A DNA stretch of 64,000 bases from Paraburkholderia sp. LEh10 (GTDB lineage Bacteria; Pseudomonadota; Gammaproteobacteria; Burkholderiales; Burkholderiaceae): assembly GCF_017814945.1 (NCBI RefSeq), contig NZ_JAGIPX010000003.1, forward strand, positions 1-64,000, read 5' to 3'. Below the pieces are notes generated by a model. It was given only the letters and a program-made list of their open reading frames with translations, was not told the DNA's origin and searched no databases. Below, in pieces: positions 41,660 to 53,885 of the stretch (its first letter is position 1; each line of letters starts with the position of its first letter). A program made the translations under genes and the position numbers.

Positions 41660-42759
41660 GCGGTCTGCGCGGGATGCATGCGTCGTTCGAAATCGCCGAC
41701 GCGACCAGCGTCGCGTATGCGCGGCGCGGCGCGACTGAGGCGGCGCAAAAAGGCGCGCTGAACGAAACGGATCTGGGCCGCGTCGCGCTGATCGTGACGG
41801 AGGCGGCGACCAACATCCTCAAGCACGCGCAGCACGGCGAACTGCTCGTGCGCGAATTGCCGGCCGAAGCGCCGGGCACGCCCACGGACGGCGTCGAGAT
41901 CATCGCGATCGACAAAGGTCCCGGCATGCAGGACGTGCGTCTTGCGTTTCACGACGGGCGCTCGACGGCGGGCTCGCCGGGCACGGGCCTCGGCGCGATC
42001 CGGCGTCTGTCGGAAGAACTGGCGGTGTATTCGCAGCCGCGTCTTGGCACCGTGCTGCGCGCCGTCGTGCGCGGCCGCGGCGCGAACGACGGCATGCCGG
42101 CACGCGCCGCGCCGGCGGCGGGCACGGATATCGGCGGCGTGTGCGTGCCTTATCCGGGCGAAGTGGTTTGCGGTGACGCGTGGGGCATCGAGTCCGACCA
42201 GCACGGTCTGACGATCACCGTCGCGGATGGTCTCGGCCACGGTCCCGATGCACATGTGGCGGCCGCCAGCGCCGTCGATGTCGTGCGGCGCCGCGCGGGC
42301 CGCTCGCCCGCCGCGCTGATGGCGCTTGCGCACGGCGCGCTGCGCCCGACGCGCGGCGCGGCCGTGGCGATCGCGCGGCTCGACCTCGCGCGCTCGCAAC
42401 TGGCGTTCGCGGGCACGGGCAACATCGCGGCGTCGATCTTCAATGCCGGCAGGCCGGCGCTCGTCGGCGGCGGCGCGGCGCACGGCGCGGCGGCTGCGGG
42501 CGGAGCGCGCGACAGCTGGCAGCTCACGTCGCGCAACGGCATCGTCGGTCATACGATGCGCGAGTCGCAGGAATACGAAGTGCCGTGGACGCGCGACGCG
42601 CTGCTCGTCCTGCATTCGGACGGCATTGGCACGCGCTGGGACCTGGCGGCCTATCCAGGCTTGCATCTGCAGCCGGCCGTGATGATCGCCGCCGTGCTGT
42701 ACCGCGATTTTTCGCGCCGCCGCGACGACGCCACGGTGGTCGTCGTCAAGGCGGCTTAG
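41644..42759 (+). CDS. ATP-binding PP2C/SpoIIE-type phosphatase (RsbX-like fusion)
   Basis: The product is 371 residues. Residues about 1-140 form a GHKL-type ATPase (TEAATNILKHAQHGE, IDKGPGMQDV, GTGLGAIRRLSE). The C-terminal part is a PP2C/SpoIIE phosphatase with CGDAWG, VADGLGHGPDAHVAA and DDATVVVVK, close to RsbX, which resets RsbS. Fusion of a kinase-type domain to the phosphatase suggests both directions of the switch in one chain. It starts inside the RsbT gene, so the two are coupled. An internal ATG at 41674 is an alternative start. Confidence 0.85.
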   Translation: METSLSGLRGMHASFEIADATSVAYARRGATEAAQKGALNETDLGRVALIVTEAATNILKHAQHGELLVRELPAEAPGTPTDGVEIIAIDKGPGMQDVRLAFHDGRSTAGSPGTGLGAIRRLSEELAVYSQPRLGTVLRAVVRGRGANDGMPARAAPAAGTDIGGVCVPYPGEVVCGDAWGIESDQHGLTITVADGLGHGPDAHVAAASAVDVVRRRAGRSPAALMALAHGALRPTRGAAVAIARLDLARSQLAFAGTGNIAASIFNAGRPALVGGGAAHGAAAAGGARDSWQLTSRNGIVGHTMRESQEYEVPWTRDALLVLHSDGIGTRWDLAAYPGLHLQPAVMIAAVLYRDFSRRRDDATVVVVKAA

Positions 42760-42789
42760 CCACCAGCTTGCATGGGAGCAGAGTAAAGC

Positions 42790-44288
<1,499 letters not shown>

Positions 44289-44292
<4 letters not shown>

Positions 44293-45965
44293 CCGTGGCC
44301 GCCGCGCTGATACTCAACGTAGACGACAATGACGGCGCGCGCTACGCGAAGACGCGCGTGCTCGTGCATGCCGGTTTCGAGGTGATCGAGGCGGCGACGG
44401 GCCACGGCGCGCTCGATCAGGTGCGCGCGCACAACCCGGCGCTCGTGCTGCTCGATGTGAAGCTGCCCGACATCAGCGGCATCGAGGTCTGTTCGATCCT
44501 GAAGCGCGATCCGCGCACGCGCTCGACGCTCGTGCTGCAAACGTCGGCGGCCGCCGTGCAATCGTTCGACAAGGTTCGCGCGCTCGATGGCGGCGCGGAC
44601 AGCTATCTGACTGAGCCGATCGAGCCTTCCGAGCTCGTCGCCAACGTGCGCGCGATGTTGCGGCTGCATCGTGCGGAAGAGGCGCTGCGTGACGCGGACC
44701 GGCGCAAGGACCAGTTTCTCGCGACGCTCGCGCACGAGTTGCGCAACCCGCTCGCGCCGATCCGCAACGCCGTCGAACTGATGGACCCGCGTCATCACGC
44801 GAACGAGGAAGCGGTGCGCGACGCCCGCATGATCGCGCGCCGCCAGGTCGAGCATCTGAGCCGGCTCGTCGACGATCTGCTCGACGTGTCGCGCATCACG
44901 CACGGCAAGATCGCGCTGCAGATCGAATGCGTCAATGTCGCGGCAGCCGTCGCAACGGCGGTGGAAACGAATCAGCCGTCGATCGTGAGGAAGCATCACG
45001 CGCTGCACGTCAACTTGCCCGAACCGGCCTGCATGATTCGCGGCGACTCGATGCGCGTCGCGCAGATCATCGGCAATCTGCTGTCGAATGCGGCGAAGTA
45101 CACGCCGGAGGGCGGCGTGATCGCGCTGGACGTGAGCACGGCGGGCGGCAGCGTGGTGATTCGCGTGCGCGACAACGGCATCGGCATCCCGCCGAACGAG
45201 CTTGCCGATGTGTTCAACCTGTTCATGCAATCCGAAGATTCGCTCGCGCGCTCCGAGGGCGGCCTCGGTATCGGGCTGTCGCTCGCGAAGACGCTCAGTG
45301 AGTTGCACGGCGGCACGATCGAAGCATTTTCGGCAGGGCTCGGGATGGGGTCGGAATTCGTCGTGACCTTGCCCATCGCGCTCGAAGCAGGCGCTGCGCC
45401 GTGCGTACCGACGCCCGGCGTATCGACGCCCGGCGTATCGACGCCCGCTGCAACGGCACCTGACACAACTGCGCCCGGCGCGAACCCAGCCGATTCGGCG
45501 GTTCATCGCCCGTCTGGCGGAAGCGCGCCGAATGCGAAGCGCCGCGTGATGGTCGTCGACGACAGCATCGACGGCGCGGAGTCGATGTCGATCCTGCTGG
45601 AGATGCTTGGCCACGAGGTCCGCGTGCTGTACGACGGCGCGGCCGCGCTTGCGGCCGCGCCCGAATTCAGGCCGGATGTGGTGCTGCTCGACATTGGCTT
45701 GCCGGGCATCGACGGCTTTCAGGTTGCGCGCGCGCTGCGCGCCGAACGGGCGACCGCGGGCGCGCTGCTGATCGCGCTGACGGGCTACGGGCAGGAGAGC
45801 GACCGGCAACGCACGCGCGATGCAGGCTTCGACCATCATCTCGTGAAACCTGCATCCCTCGACGACATCGAGCGCGTGATTGCGGCGGACGCGCCAGGCG
45901 CTACGCCGCGCAACCCGGGCGTGCCGGCGCAGCCTGACGCGGCCCGTTCGGATATGACGGAGTGA
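44289..45965 (+). CDS. Hybrid kinase with REC, HisKA, HATPase and REC domains
   Basis: The product is 558 residues. The N-terminal receiver domain has D56 in VLLDVKLPDISG. The kinase core has H149 in LAHELRNPLAPIRN, LLSNAAKYTPEGG, DNGIGIPPNE and GIGLSLAKTL. A linker holds a tandem fifteen-base unit encoding TPGVS repeats (about 45409-45453). The C-terminal receiver has D468 in VLLDIGLPGIDGF. It overlaps the previous kinase gene (ATGA), and the next kinase starts 195 bp later. It may receive phosphate from the preceding kinase, and it has no own DNA-binding domain. Confidence 0.88.
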
Positions 45966-46160
45966 GTTCGGGCGAGGAGCGCGCAAACACGAGAGCGAGC
46001 TGAATCCGGCGGCAGGCAGGGAAAGCGGATAAGGGCGGCAGGCAGACGCAGGCGGAAAAGACAACCAGTGGATTGACGAATGGAGGCGCGGGCGCGACCG
46101 GCAGGACGGCAACGGAACTATGCGCGCGCGTCATGCGACGGGACATTTGAGGTTGCGTCG

Positions 46161-49100
46161 ATGAAACCGGACAACACGATGGCAGGCACGCACGCTGAGG
46201 CGGAAGGAGCCCTCGCGGATGGCGCGGCGCCGAGCTTTCTCGCCGGCGGCGGCGAGATGGGCGAGCTGATGCGCGCGTACGACTGGCGCGCGACGCAGCT
46301 CGGCGATCCCGACGGCTGGCCGCAAAGCCTGAAGACGGCGATCCGCATCATGCTGACATCGCGCCAGCCGATCTGGATCGGCTGGGGGCCGGACCTCGTG
46401 TTCTTCTACAACGATCCGTACAAGTCGATCATCGGCGGCAAGCATCCCGCTGCGCTCGGACAGCCGACGTCGGTCGTATGGCGCGAAATCTGGAGCGAGA
46501 TTCATCCGCTGCTGGAAACGGCGCTGACGGGCAGCGAAGGCACGTTCACCGAGCAGAAGCTCCTCATCATGGAGCGCAACGGCTACCCGGAGGAGACGTA
46601 CTACACGTTCTCGTACAGCCCGGTTCCCGACGACGGCGGCGGCACGGGCGGCATCATCTGCGCGAACAGCGACGACACCGCGCGCGTGCTCGGCGATCGT
46701 CAGTTGCGGCTGCTGCGCGAGATCGGCAGCGCGACGCGCGAGGCGCTGTCGTGGCGCGACGTCTGCGAAGGCAGCGTGCTCGCGCTGAAGAGCGATCCCT
46801 ATGACATCACCTTCGCGCTCTTCTACCAGGCCGAGCCGGGCAGCGCCGTCGCGTCGCTCGCGGGCGCGTGCGGCATCGCCCCCGATCATCCCGCCGCGCC
46901 GCCCACGATGGATGGCGCGCGCGGCCCCGTATGGCCGTTCGTCGACGTGTTGCGCGGCCAGCGGCTCGCGATCGTGCCGGATCTCGCGGAGCGTTTCGGC
47001 ACGTCGCTGCCTACAGGCGCATGGCAGCGTCCGCCGGCGCAGGCGGCCGTGCTGCCCGTGCAACCGTCGGGCGAAACGGGACGCGGCGGCGTGCTGGTAG
47101 TCGGGCTCAACCCGTACCGGCTCGTCGACGACAACTACCGGTCGTTTCTGACGCTGGTCGCGCGGCAGATCGGCGCGGCGCTCGGCTATGCGGACGCATA
47201 TGACGAAGCGCGGCGGCGCGCGGAAGCGCTCGCGGAAATCGACCGCGCGAAGACAACGTTCTTCTCGAACATCAGCCATGAGTTCCGCACGCCGCTCACG
47301 CTGATGCTCGGCCCGCTCGAAGAGTTGCTGGCGAAGCCGCAGACGGACGCATCGGAGCGCATGCTGATCGAAGTCACGCATCGCAACGGCTTGCGGCTCC
47401 TCAAGCTCGTGAACACGCTGCTCGATTTTTCGCGCATCGAAGCGGGACGGATCGAGATTCATCCGCAGCCGACCGACCTCGCCGCGTTCACCGCCGATCT
47501 CGCGTCGCTGTTCCGGTCGGCGATTGAGTCGGCGGGCATGACACTCACTGTCGATTGCGAGCCGCTGCCGCATCTCGTGCCCATCGACCGCGACATGTGG
47601 GAAAAAGTCGTGCTGAATCTGCTGTCGAACGCGTTCAAGTTCACGCTCAGCGGCACGATCACGGTCAGCGTGAAAAAGGCGGACAACGGCAGCATCGAAG
47701 CAAGCGTCGCCGATTCGGGCATCGGCATTCCGGAGCACGAAATTCCGCGCCTGTTCGAACGGTTTCATCGTGTCGAGGGGGCGATGGGCCGCTCGGTCGA
47801 AGGCAGCGGCATCGGGCTTGCGCTCGTGCATGAACTCGTGCGGCTGCATGACGGCACGATTCGCGTCACAAGCGAACTGGGCGTCGGCACGCGGTTTACC
47901 GTGGTGCTGCCGCCCGCGCCCATCGACGCCGCGTCGAGCGGCGCCACGCGCGCGCTGACGAGCCGGCAAGCGCGCACCTATGTCGATGCGGCGAGGCGCT
48001 GGCTGCCCGACGCGCAGAACGCAGACGACGCCGACACCAACGACATGGGCAGCCTGCTCGACGATTCCGCCGACACGGCGGGGGGCGGCCAGCAGGGCGC
48101 GCAAACGGGCCGATTGCTGGTCGTCGACGATAACGCCGATCTGCGCGACTACATGCGGCGCATCCTGTCGGCGGCGGGGCATGACGTGCAGGTCGCCGCC
48201 GACGGCGAAGAGGCGCTCGCCGTCGCGGGCAAGCTGCGGCCCGATCTGGTGGTGTCGGACGTGATGATGCCGAAGCTCAACGGTTTCGAGCTGCTGCGCG
48301 CATTGCGCGCCGATGCTGAACTGCGCGAAACGCCCGTGCTGCTGCTGTCGGCGCGCGCGGGTGAAGCGGCGAAAGTGGGCGGTCTCGAATCGGGCGCGGA
48401 CGACTATCTGATCAAGCCGTTTGCCGCGCGCGAACTGCTCGCGCGCGTCGCGGGCAACCTTCAGCTCGCGCGTCTGCGGCGCGAGACGGGCAACCGCCTG
48501 CGCGAGGAATCGCGCACGCTGGAAATCCTGAATCGCGTCGGCACGGTGGTCGCGGCCGAACTCGATCTGAACCGCGCGGTGCAGGTCGTCGTCGATGCCG
48601 CAACGGAGCTCACGGGCGCCTCATTCGGTTCATTCTTCTACAACGTGCAGGACGACAAGGGCGGCGGCTACATGCTGTACACGCTCTCGGGTGTGCCGAA
48701 GGACACGTTCGCGAAGTTTCCGATGCCGCGTAACACGGCCCTGTTTGCGCCGACGTTCAACGGCGAGAGCATCGTGCGCTCCGACGACATCACGAAAGAT
48801 TCGCGCTACGGCCGCAATCCGCCTCATCGCGGCATGCCCGAAGGTCATCTCCAGGTGCGCAGCTATCTCGCGGCGCCTGTCGTGTCGCGCACGGGCGAAG
48901 TGCTCGGCGGGCTTTTCTTCGGCCATCCGGCGCCGGGCGTCTTCACCTCGCGCGCCGAGCGCATCGTCGAGGGCATCGCCGCGCAGGCCGCGACGGCCAT
49001 CGACAACGCGCGCCTCTATCAGGCCGCGCAGAAAGAGATCGTCGAACGCACCAGGGCGGAAGAGGCGCTGCTCGAACTGAACGAAACGCTGGAGGCACGC

Positions 49101-51077
49101 GTCGTCGAAGCCGTCGCGGATCGCGACCGTCTGTGGGAGATCAGCGAGGACCTGCTGGTGGTCGCGGGCGTCGACGGCCGATTGGAGCGCGTGAGTCCTT
49201 CGTGGACGCGCGTGCTCGGTCACGACGTGCGCTGGCTCGCGCTGCAACCGTACTTCGCGCTGATCCACGCCGACGATCTCCCGCTGGTCAACGCGCATCT
49301 CGGCGAGCTGCGCCGCACGGGTGCGCCTGTGCGCTTCGAGAATCGTCTCAGGCATGCGGACGGCTCGTGGCGCTGGATCGCGTGGACGCTCTCGCTCGAT
49401 CCGGATACGGAGCGCGTCCACGGTGTCGGCCGCGACGTGACGAGCGACCGCGAAACGCAGGAAGCGCTGCGTCACGCCGAAGAGGCATTGCGCATCGCGC
49501 AGAAGATGGAGGCGATTGGCAAGCTGACGGGCGGTGTCGCGCATGACTTCAACAATCTGCTGCAAGTGATCGGCGGCAATCTGCAGCTTCTCGCCGACGA
49601 CGTCGCGGGTGACGAGCGGCCTTCGCAGCGCGTGCGCAATGCGCTGGCGGGCGTCGCGCGTGGCGCGAAGCTCGCGTCGCAACTTCTCGCGTTCGGCCGG
49701 CGACAGCCGCTCGCGCCGAAGGTGGTGAACCTCGGGCGCTTCGTGCGCGGCCTCGACGACATGCTGCGCCGCGCGCTGGGCGACGGCATCGAGATCGAAG
49801 CGGTGGTGTCGGGCGGCCTGTGGAATACGCTCGTCGATCCGTTCCAGGTCGAGAACGCGCTGCTCAATCTCGCGATCAACGCGCGCGATGCGATGGACGG
49901 CCACGGCAAGCTCACCATCGAAGCGGGCAATGCGTCGCTCGACGATGCGTACGCGAAGCGCCATGCCGATGTGGTGCCCGGTCAGTACGTGATGGTGGCC
50001 GTCACCGATACGGGCTCGGGCATGTCGCCGCAAGTGCAGGAGCACGTGTTCGAGCCGTTCTTCACGACCAAGCCCGAAGGGCAGGGCACGGGGCTGGGCC
50101 TGAGCATGGTGTACGGCTTCGTCAAGCAGTCGGGCGGTCATGTGAAGATCTATAGCGAACCCGGACACGGCACGACGATCCGCCTTTATCTGCCGCGCGT
50201 GCGCGAGGAGGAAGACCTCGAAACCGAAGTCGATGCGGGGCAGGCGAAAGGCGGCTCCGAGACGATCCTCGTCGTCGAGGACGATGAAGACGTGCGTACG
50301 ACGGTTGTCGAGATGCTCGCGTCGCTCGGCTATCGCGTGCTGAAGGCGAGAGATGCGCAAAGCGCGCTCGCGATCATCGAGAGCGGCGTGCCGATCCATC
50401 TGCTCTTCACCGACGTCGTGATGCCGGGGCCCCTGCGCAGCACCGAACTGGCGCGCAAGGCGCGTGAGCGCCAGCCGGGCATCGCGGTGCTGTTCACGTC
50501 GGGCTACACCGACAACGCGATCGTGCATGCGGGGCGTCTCGACGAAGGCGTCGAGCTGCTCAGCAAGCCTTATTCGCAGGAAGCGCTCGCGCGCAAGATC
50601 CAGCACACGCTGCGCCTGCAATACGCGCGGCCAGGCGGCGGGGTCACGTTGCAGGCTGAGGACTCGCAGACGGTGCGCCTGGTGGATCGCGGCAGCAACG
50701 AGACGTTCGAAGCGATCCGCCATCTGCGCATTCTGTTCGTCGAGGACGACGAACTGGTTCGCGTGAGCACGGCGGAATTGCTGCGCACGTTCGGGCTCGA
50801 CGTGGCCGAAGCGCAGAGCGCGGCGCAAGCGCTGCAGATGATCGACGACGGCAGCTTCGACGTGCTGTTGACGGACGTGGGTCTCGGCGGCGCGTCGGGC
50901 GTCGATCTCGCATTCGACGCGACGGCGCGCCAGCCCGCGTTGCGCGTGATCTTCGTCACGGGCAACGATGCGCCGCTGTCGCCGCAGCAGCGCACGCAGC
51001 TGCACAACGCGGCGCAACTGCGCAAGCCGTATGATCCGCTCGAGCTGATCCATGCATTGCGCGCGTGTGTCGAGTGA
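46161..51077 (+). CDS. Giant hybrid sensor kinase with two kinase cores and three receivers
   Basis: The product is 1,638 residues from the ATG at 46161, with a weak GAGG upstream. Approximate order: PAS-like 30-170, GAF 180-330, kinase core 1 with H373 (ISHEFRTPLTLML), HATPase to about 590, receiver D700 (LVVSDVMMPKLNGF), GAF 805-960, PAS 1000-1110 (RWIAWTLSLD), kinase core 2 with H1128 (GVAHDFNNLLQ) and HATPase to about 1370. Receivers with D1418 (LFTDVVMPG) and D1572 (LLTDVGLGG) follow. The second core is of the HisKA_4-like type found in Caulobacter-style photosensor kinases. No membrane segment is seen. It may be the output end of the Rsb-linked phosphorelay. An earlier in-frame start at 46080 is possible. 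Confidence 0.88.
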   Translation: MKPDNTMAGTHAEAEGALADGAAPSFLAGGGEMGELMRAYDWRATQLGDPDGWPQSLKTAIRIMLTSRQPIWIGWGPDLVFFYNDPYKSIIGGKHPAALGQPTSVVWREIWSEIHPLLETALTGSEGTFTEQKLLIMERNGYPEETYYTFSYSPVPDDGGGTGGIICANSDDTARVLGDRQLRLLREIGSATREALSWRDVCEGSVLALKSDPYDITFALFYQAEPGSAVASLAGACGIAPDHPAAPPTMDGARGPVWPFVDVLRGQRLAIVPDLAERFGTSLPTGAWQRPPAQAAVLPVQPSGETGRGGVLVVGLNPYRLVDDNYRSFLTLVARQIGAALGYADAYDEARRRAEALAEIDRAKTTFFSNISHEFRTPLTLMLGPLEELLAKPQTDASERMLIEVTHRNGLRLLKLVNTLLDFSRIEAGRIEIHPQPTDLAAFTADLASLFRSAIESAGMTLTVDCEPLPHLVPIDRDMWEKVVLNLLSNAFKFTLSGTITVSVKKADNGSIEASVADSGIGIPEHEIPRLFERFHRVEGAMGRSVEGSGIGLALVHELVRLHDGTIRVTSELGVGTRFTVVLPPAPIDAASSGATRALTSRQARTYVDAARRWLPDAQNADDADTNDMGSLLDDSADTAGGGQQGAQTGRLLVVDDNADLRDYMRRILSAAGHDVQVAADGEEALAVAGKLRPDLVVSDVMMPKLNGFELLRALRADAELRETPVLLLSARAGEAAKVGGLESGADDYLIKPFAARELLARVAGNLQLARLRRETGNRLREESRTLEILNRVGTVVAAELDLNRAVQVVVDAATELTGASFGSFFYNVQDDKGGGYMLYTLSGVPKDTFAKFPMPRNTALFAPTFNGESIVRSDDITKDSRYGRNPPHRGMPEGHLQVRSYLAAPVVSRTGEVLGGLFFGHPAPGVFTSRAERIVEGIAAQAATAIDNARLYQAAQKEIVERTRAEEALLELNETLEARVVEAVADRDRLWEISEDLLVVAGVDGRLERVSPSWTRVLGHDVRWLALQPYFALIHADDLPLVNAHLGELRRTGAPVRFENRLRHADGSWRWIAWTLSLDPDTERVHGVGRDVTSDRETQEALRHAEEALRIAQKMEAIGKLTGGVAHDFNNLLQVIGGNLQLLADDVAGDERPSQRVRNALAGVARGAKLASQLLAFGRRQPLAPKVVNLGRFVRGLDDMLRRALGDGIEIEAVVSGGLWNTLVDPFQVENALLNLAINARDAMDGHGKLTIEAGNASLDDAYAKRHADVVPGQYVMVAVTDTGSGMSPQVQEHVFEPFFTTKPEGQGTGLGLSMVYGFVKQSGGHVKIYSEPGHGTTIRLYLPRVREEEDLETEVDAGQAKGGSETILVVEDDEDVRTTVVEMLASLGYRVLKARDAQSALAIIESGVPIHLLFTDVVMPGPLRSTELARKARERQPGIAVLFTSGYTDNAIVHAGRLDEGVELLSKPYSQEALARKIQHTLRLQYARPGGGVTLQAEDSQTVRLVDRGSNETFEAIRHLRILFVEDDELVRVSTAELLRTFGLDVAEAQSAAQALQMIDDGSFDVLLTDVGLGGASGVDLAFDATARQPALRVIFVTGNDAPLSPQQRTQLHNAAQLRKPYDPLELIHALRACVE

Positions 51078-51120
51078 CGGCTGGCATTCCGTGCGGCGGG
51101 TGCGTGTCTAGTCTAATTTT

Positions 51121-51158
51121 TACCCGGATGATATTGCATTTTCTATTTATACCCGGAT
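51121..51158. promoter_or_regulatory. Direct repeats TACCCGGAT before the DUF2239 gene
   Basis: TACCCGGAT occurs at 51121-51129 and 51150-51158, 29 bp apart start to start, in an otherwise A+T-rich segment just after the kinase gene and 36 bp before the next start. Two sites nearly three helical turns apart suggest an operator. Confidence 0.4.
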
Positions 51159-51194
51159 AAAATGCGCGAGCGATTTCACCCATCGAGGCACGAC

Positions 51195-51821
51195 ATGACC
51201 ACGCTTCCAGCAACCTGCACTGCTTTCGAAGGCGTCCGGCGCATTGCGTCCGGTGCGCTGAAGGACGTCGCGCTATCGGTGAAAGCCGCAACGGAGCGTG
51301 ACGGCGCGGCCCCTGTGCTGATCTTCGACGACCTGACCAGTCTGCCTGTCGAACTGGATTTGCGAGGCTCGACAGGCGACATGCTCGCGAGGCTCGCCGA
51401 ACCCGACAGCGCAGACGCGCACCAGACGCAAAACGCGAACCGGGAAGCTGGCGCATCGCGTGGCCGCGGCCGTCCGAAGCTCGGCGTCGTCGCGCGCGAG
51501 GTGACGTTGCTGCCGAGGCATTGGGAATGGCTGAACGGGCAGCCGGGCGGCGCATCGGTGGTGCTGCGCAAGCTGGTCGATGCGGCGCGCGTCGCGAGCG
51601 AAGGGAAGGACCGGGTGCGTCACGCGCAGGAAGCGGCGTACCGTTTCATGACGGCAATGGCGGGCGATTTCGCAGGTTATGAGGAAGCGACACGGGCGCT
51701 TTACGCCGACGACGCGCTTCGTTTCGATGCTATGACGGCTGCGTGGCCTGTCGATGTTCGCGATCATGCGCGCATGCTGGCGAAGCGCGCGTTCAGTAGC
51801 GATGCGCCAGAAGATGCGTGA
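51195..51821 (+). CDS. DUF2239 family protein
   Basis: The product is 208 residues from the ATG at 51195 (an earlier frame from 51162 lies in the repeat region). It contains TAFEGVRRIASG, VLIFDDLTSLPVELDL, GRGRPKLGVVAREVTLLPRH, EWLNGQPGGASVVLRKLVD and a C-terminal AGYEEATRALYADD, which is the DUF2239 layout. The function is unknown. The GRGRPK piece looks like an AT-hook or small DNA contact. Confidence 0.85.
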   Translation: MTTLPATCTAFEGVRRIASGALKDVALSVKAATERDGAAPVLIFDDLTSLPVELDLRGSTGDMLARLAEPDSADAHQTQNANREAGASRGRGRPKLGVVAREVTLLPRHWEWLNGQPGGASVVLRKLVDAARVASEGKDRVRHAQEAAYRFMTAMAGDFAGYEEATRALYADDALRFDAMTAAWPVDVRDHARMLAKRAFSSDAPEDA

Positions 51822-52111
51822 CGCTCAGTCCTGAAGCAATGAAGAGAAGGCGAAAAAAAACCGCTCACGCCGGGGAGCATGAGCGGAAAAGTCGGAGAGT
51901 TACAACATCGCTTGCGTTACTCAATTGGGGTCACGCAGCCTTTGAAGTGTAGGGATCGAATCATGCGATCCGATATCAGAGAAGTCTGAAAGGGCGTCGC
52001 ATTGGCCCCGACGCACCGCATCGGCCCGTCTTCGCCACGCGCACACAAACCACCCGCGCAACTCTCATTCGGGCTTTCTTATCCCGGACATCCGTTCATC
52101 AAGTCCGCGCC
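51822..52111. other. Gap after DUF2239 with a hairpin
   Basis: CCGCTCA (51861-51867) and TGAGCGG (51880-51886) form a stem flanked by an eight-A run on the left and four A on the right, so it would end minus-strand transcripts best. Otherwise nothing is seen until the chemotaxis remnant. Base composition drops locally. Confidence 0.4.
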
Positions 52112-52288
52112 GTGCAACGGATGACGGACATCATGGGCGAGAGTTCGGCCGCGTCGGGCGAGCAGAGCACGGGTATCGAGCAGGTGAACCGCGCCGTCGC
52201 GCAGATGGACGAAGTGACCCAGCAGAACGCGGCTCTCGTCGAGCAGGCGGCTGCGGCGGCGGGCGCGATGGCCGGGCGCGTGATCTGA
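52112..52288 (+). pseudogene. Remnant of a methyl-accepting chemotaxis protein C-terminus
   Basis: The frame encodes [19 protein letters not shown], then [20 protein letters not shown] and [13 protein letters not shown], ending at a TGA. This is the family's signalling-tip and methylation-helix ending. Everything upstream (sensor, membrane segments, HAMP) is absent. The open frame continues only a few codons upstream, so this is a fragment. Confidence 0.8.
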
Positions 52289-52515
52289 AGGCAGCCGTCG
52301 CCGCATTTTCTCCTTGATACAACACTCGCCCGCACGATCGCGGCTATCGATTTTGCGCGGCTTGTCATCGACATGCGCTCTCCGTAAACTCGCGCGTAGT
52401 TCAAGAATCCCATCCTGGACCGCGCCGCCTGACGCGCGAATACGCGTGCAAAAATGCCTGCGAAGCCGGCGGCGCTCCCACACAAGATCCACGCCAATAG
52501 AGGAGAACCCCCGCG

Positions 52516-53823
52516 ATGGCCGATTCCTGGTTTCCGCGCTGGCGCGTCCAGCCGAAGAGCGTCGAAGGGCGCGTCGTCAACACCGATGAGCGCCTGCCCT
52601 GGCCGCAAATGTTCGCCATGGGCATTCAGCACGTCGTCGCGATGTTCGGCGCGACGGTGCTCGCGCCGCTCCTGATGGGCTTCGATCCCAATCTTTGCAT
52701 CTTCATGTCCGGCATCGGCACGCTCTGGTTCTTCGTGCTGGTCGGCGGCCGCGTGCCGAGCTATCTCGGTTCGAGCTTCGCGTTCATCGGGCTCGTGATC
52801 GCGATCACCGGCTACACCGGGCAAGGGCCGAACATGAACATACCCGTCGCGCTCGGCGGGATCATTGCGTGCGGCGTCGCTTACATCATCATCGGGTTGA
52901 TCGTGTCGGTGATCGGCACCGCCTGGATCGAAACGCTGATGCCGCCCGTCGTGACGGGCTCAATCGTCGCGGTGATCGGTTTGAATCTCGCGCCGATCGC
53001 CGTCAAGGGCGTGAGCGGCAGCGCGTTCGACTCGTATATGGCGCTCGTCACGGTGCTGTGCGTGGGCGCCGTGGCCGTATTCGCGCACGGCATGCTGCAG
53101 CGTCTGTTGATTCTCGTCGGCCTGCTGATCGCGTATGCGATCTACGCCGTCGTCACGAACGGCATGGGCATGGGCAAGCCGGTCGACTTCTCGATCGTCG
53201 CGAACGCGCCGTGGTTCGGTATGCCGCATTTCATGGCACCCGTCTTCAACGGCCAGGCGATGGCGCTGCTCGCGCCCGTCGCGGTGATTCTCGTCGCGGA
53301 GAACCTCGGCCATATCAAGGCCGTCAGCGCGATGACGGGACAGAACCTCGACCGCTATATCGGCCGCGCATTCATTGGCGACGGTCTCGCGACGGTCGTC
53401 TCCGGCTTCGCGGGCGGCACGGGTGTGACGACGTACGCGGAGAACATCGGTGTGATGGCGGTGACGCGCATCTATTCGACGCTCGTGTTCGTGATCGCCG
53501 CGCTGATTGCGCTCGTGCTCGGCTTCTCGCCGAAATTCGGCGCGGTGATCCAGACGATTCCGGGCCCCGTGCTGGGCGGCGTATCGATCGTCGTGTTCGG
53601 GCTGATCGCGGTGACGGGCGCGCGCATCTGGGTCGTCAACAAGGTGAACTTCTCCGACAACCGCAATCTGATCGTCGCTGCCGTGACGCTCGTGCTCGGC
53701 GCAGGCGACTTCTCACTGAAGTTCGGCGGATTCGCGCTCGGCGGAATCGGCACGGCGACGTTCGGCGCGATCATCCTGTATGCGCTGCTGCGGCGTAAGG
53801 GTCCGCAAGAGCCTGCTGTCTGA
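52516..53823 (+). CDS. NCS2-family nucleobase (uracil/xanthine) permease
   Basis: The product is 435 residues with about twelve to fourteen hydrophobic segments. Family motifs are QHVVAMFGATVLAPLLMGFD at the start of segment 1, VAENLGHIKAVSAMTGQNLD (the key glutamate of segment 8) and GDGLATVVSGFAGGTGVTTY followed by AENIG. It imports uracil-type or related bases with a proton. RutG or UraA subtype cannot be decided by eye. The ribosome site is GAGGAG before the ATG. It is a single transcription unit with a strong terminator. Confidence 0.88.
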   Translation: MADSWFPRWRVQPKSVEGRVVNTDERLPWPQMFAMGIQHVVAMFGATVLAPLLMGFDPNLCIFMSGIGTLWFFVLVGGRVPSYLGSSFAFIGLVIAITGYTGQGPNMNIPVALGGIIACGVAYIIIGLIVSVIGTAWIETLMPPVVTGSIVAVIGLNLAPIAVKGVSGSAFDSYMALVTVLCVGAVAVFAHGMLQRLLILVGLLIAYAIYAVVTNGMGMGKPVDFSIVANAPWFGMPHFMAPVFNGQAMALLAPVAVILVAENLGHIKAVSAMTGQNLDRYIGRAFIGDGLATVVSGFAGGTGVTTYAENIGVMAVTRIYSTLVFVIAALIALVLGFSPKFGAVIQTIPGPVLGGVSIVVFGLIAVTGARIWVVNKVNFSDNRNLIVAAVTLVLGAGDFSLKFGGFALGGIGTATFGAIILYALLRRKGPQEPAV

Positions 53824-53845
53824 CCGGCAGGAAGCGACGACAAAG

Positions 53846-53876
53846 CCGGCGCGTCAGCACACGAGGCGCCGGTTTT
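53846..53876 (+). terminator. Rho-independent terminator of the permease gene
   Basis: CCGGCGC (53846-53852) and GCGCCGG (53866-53872) form a seven-base GC stem with a 13-base loop, followed by TTTTC. It lies 22 bp after the stop and 10 bp before the end of the convergent antiporter gene. Confidence 0.8.
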
Positions 53877-53885
53877 CATTCAGCC

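Noticed and set aside
45409..45453. Tandem fifteen-base repeats
   Set aside because: They encode a proline-rich interdomain linker in the hybrid kinase and need no further explanation.
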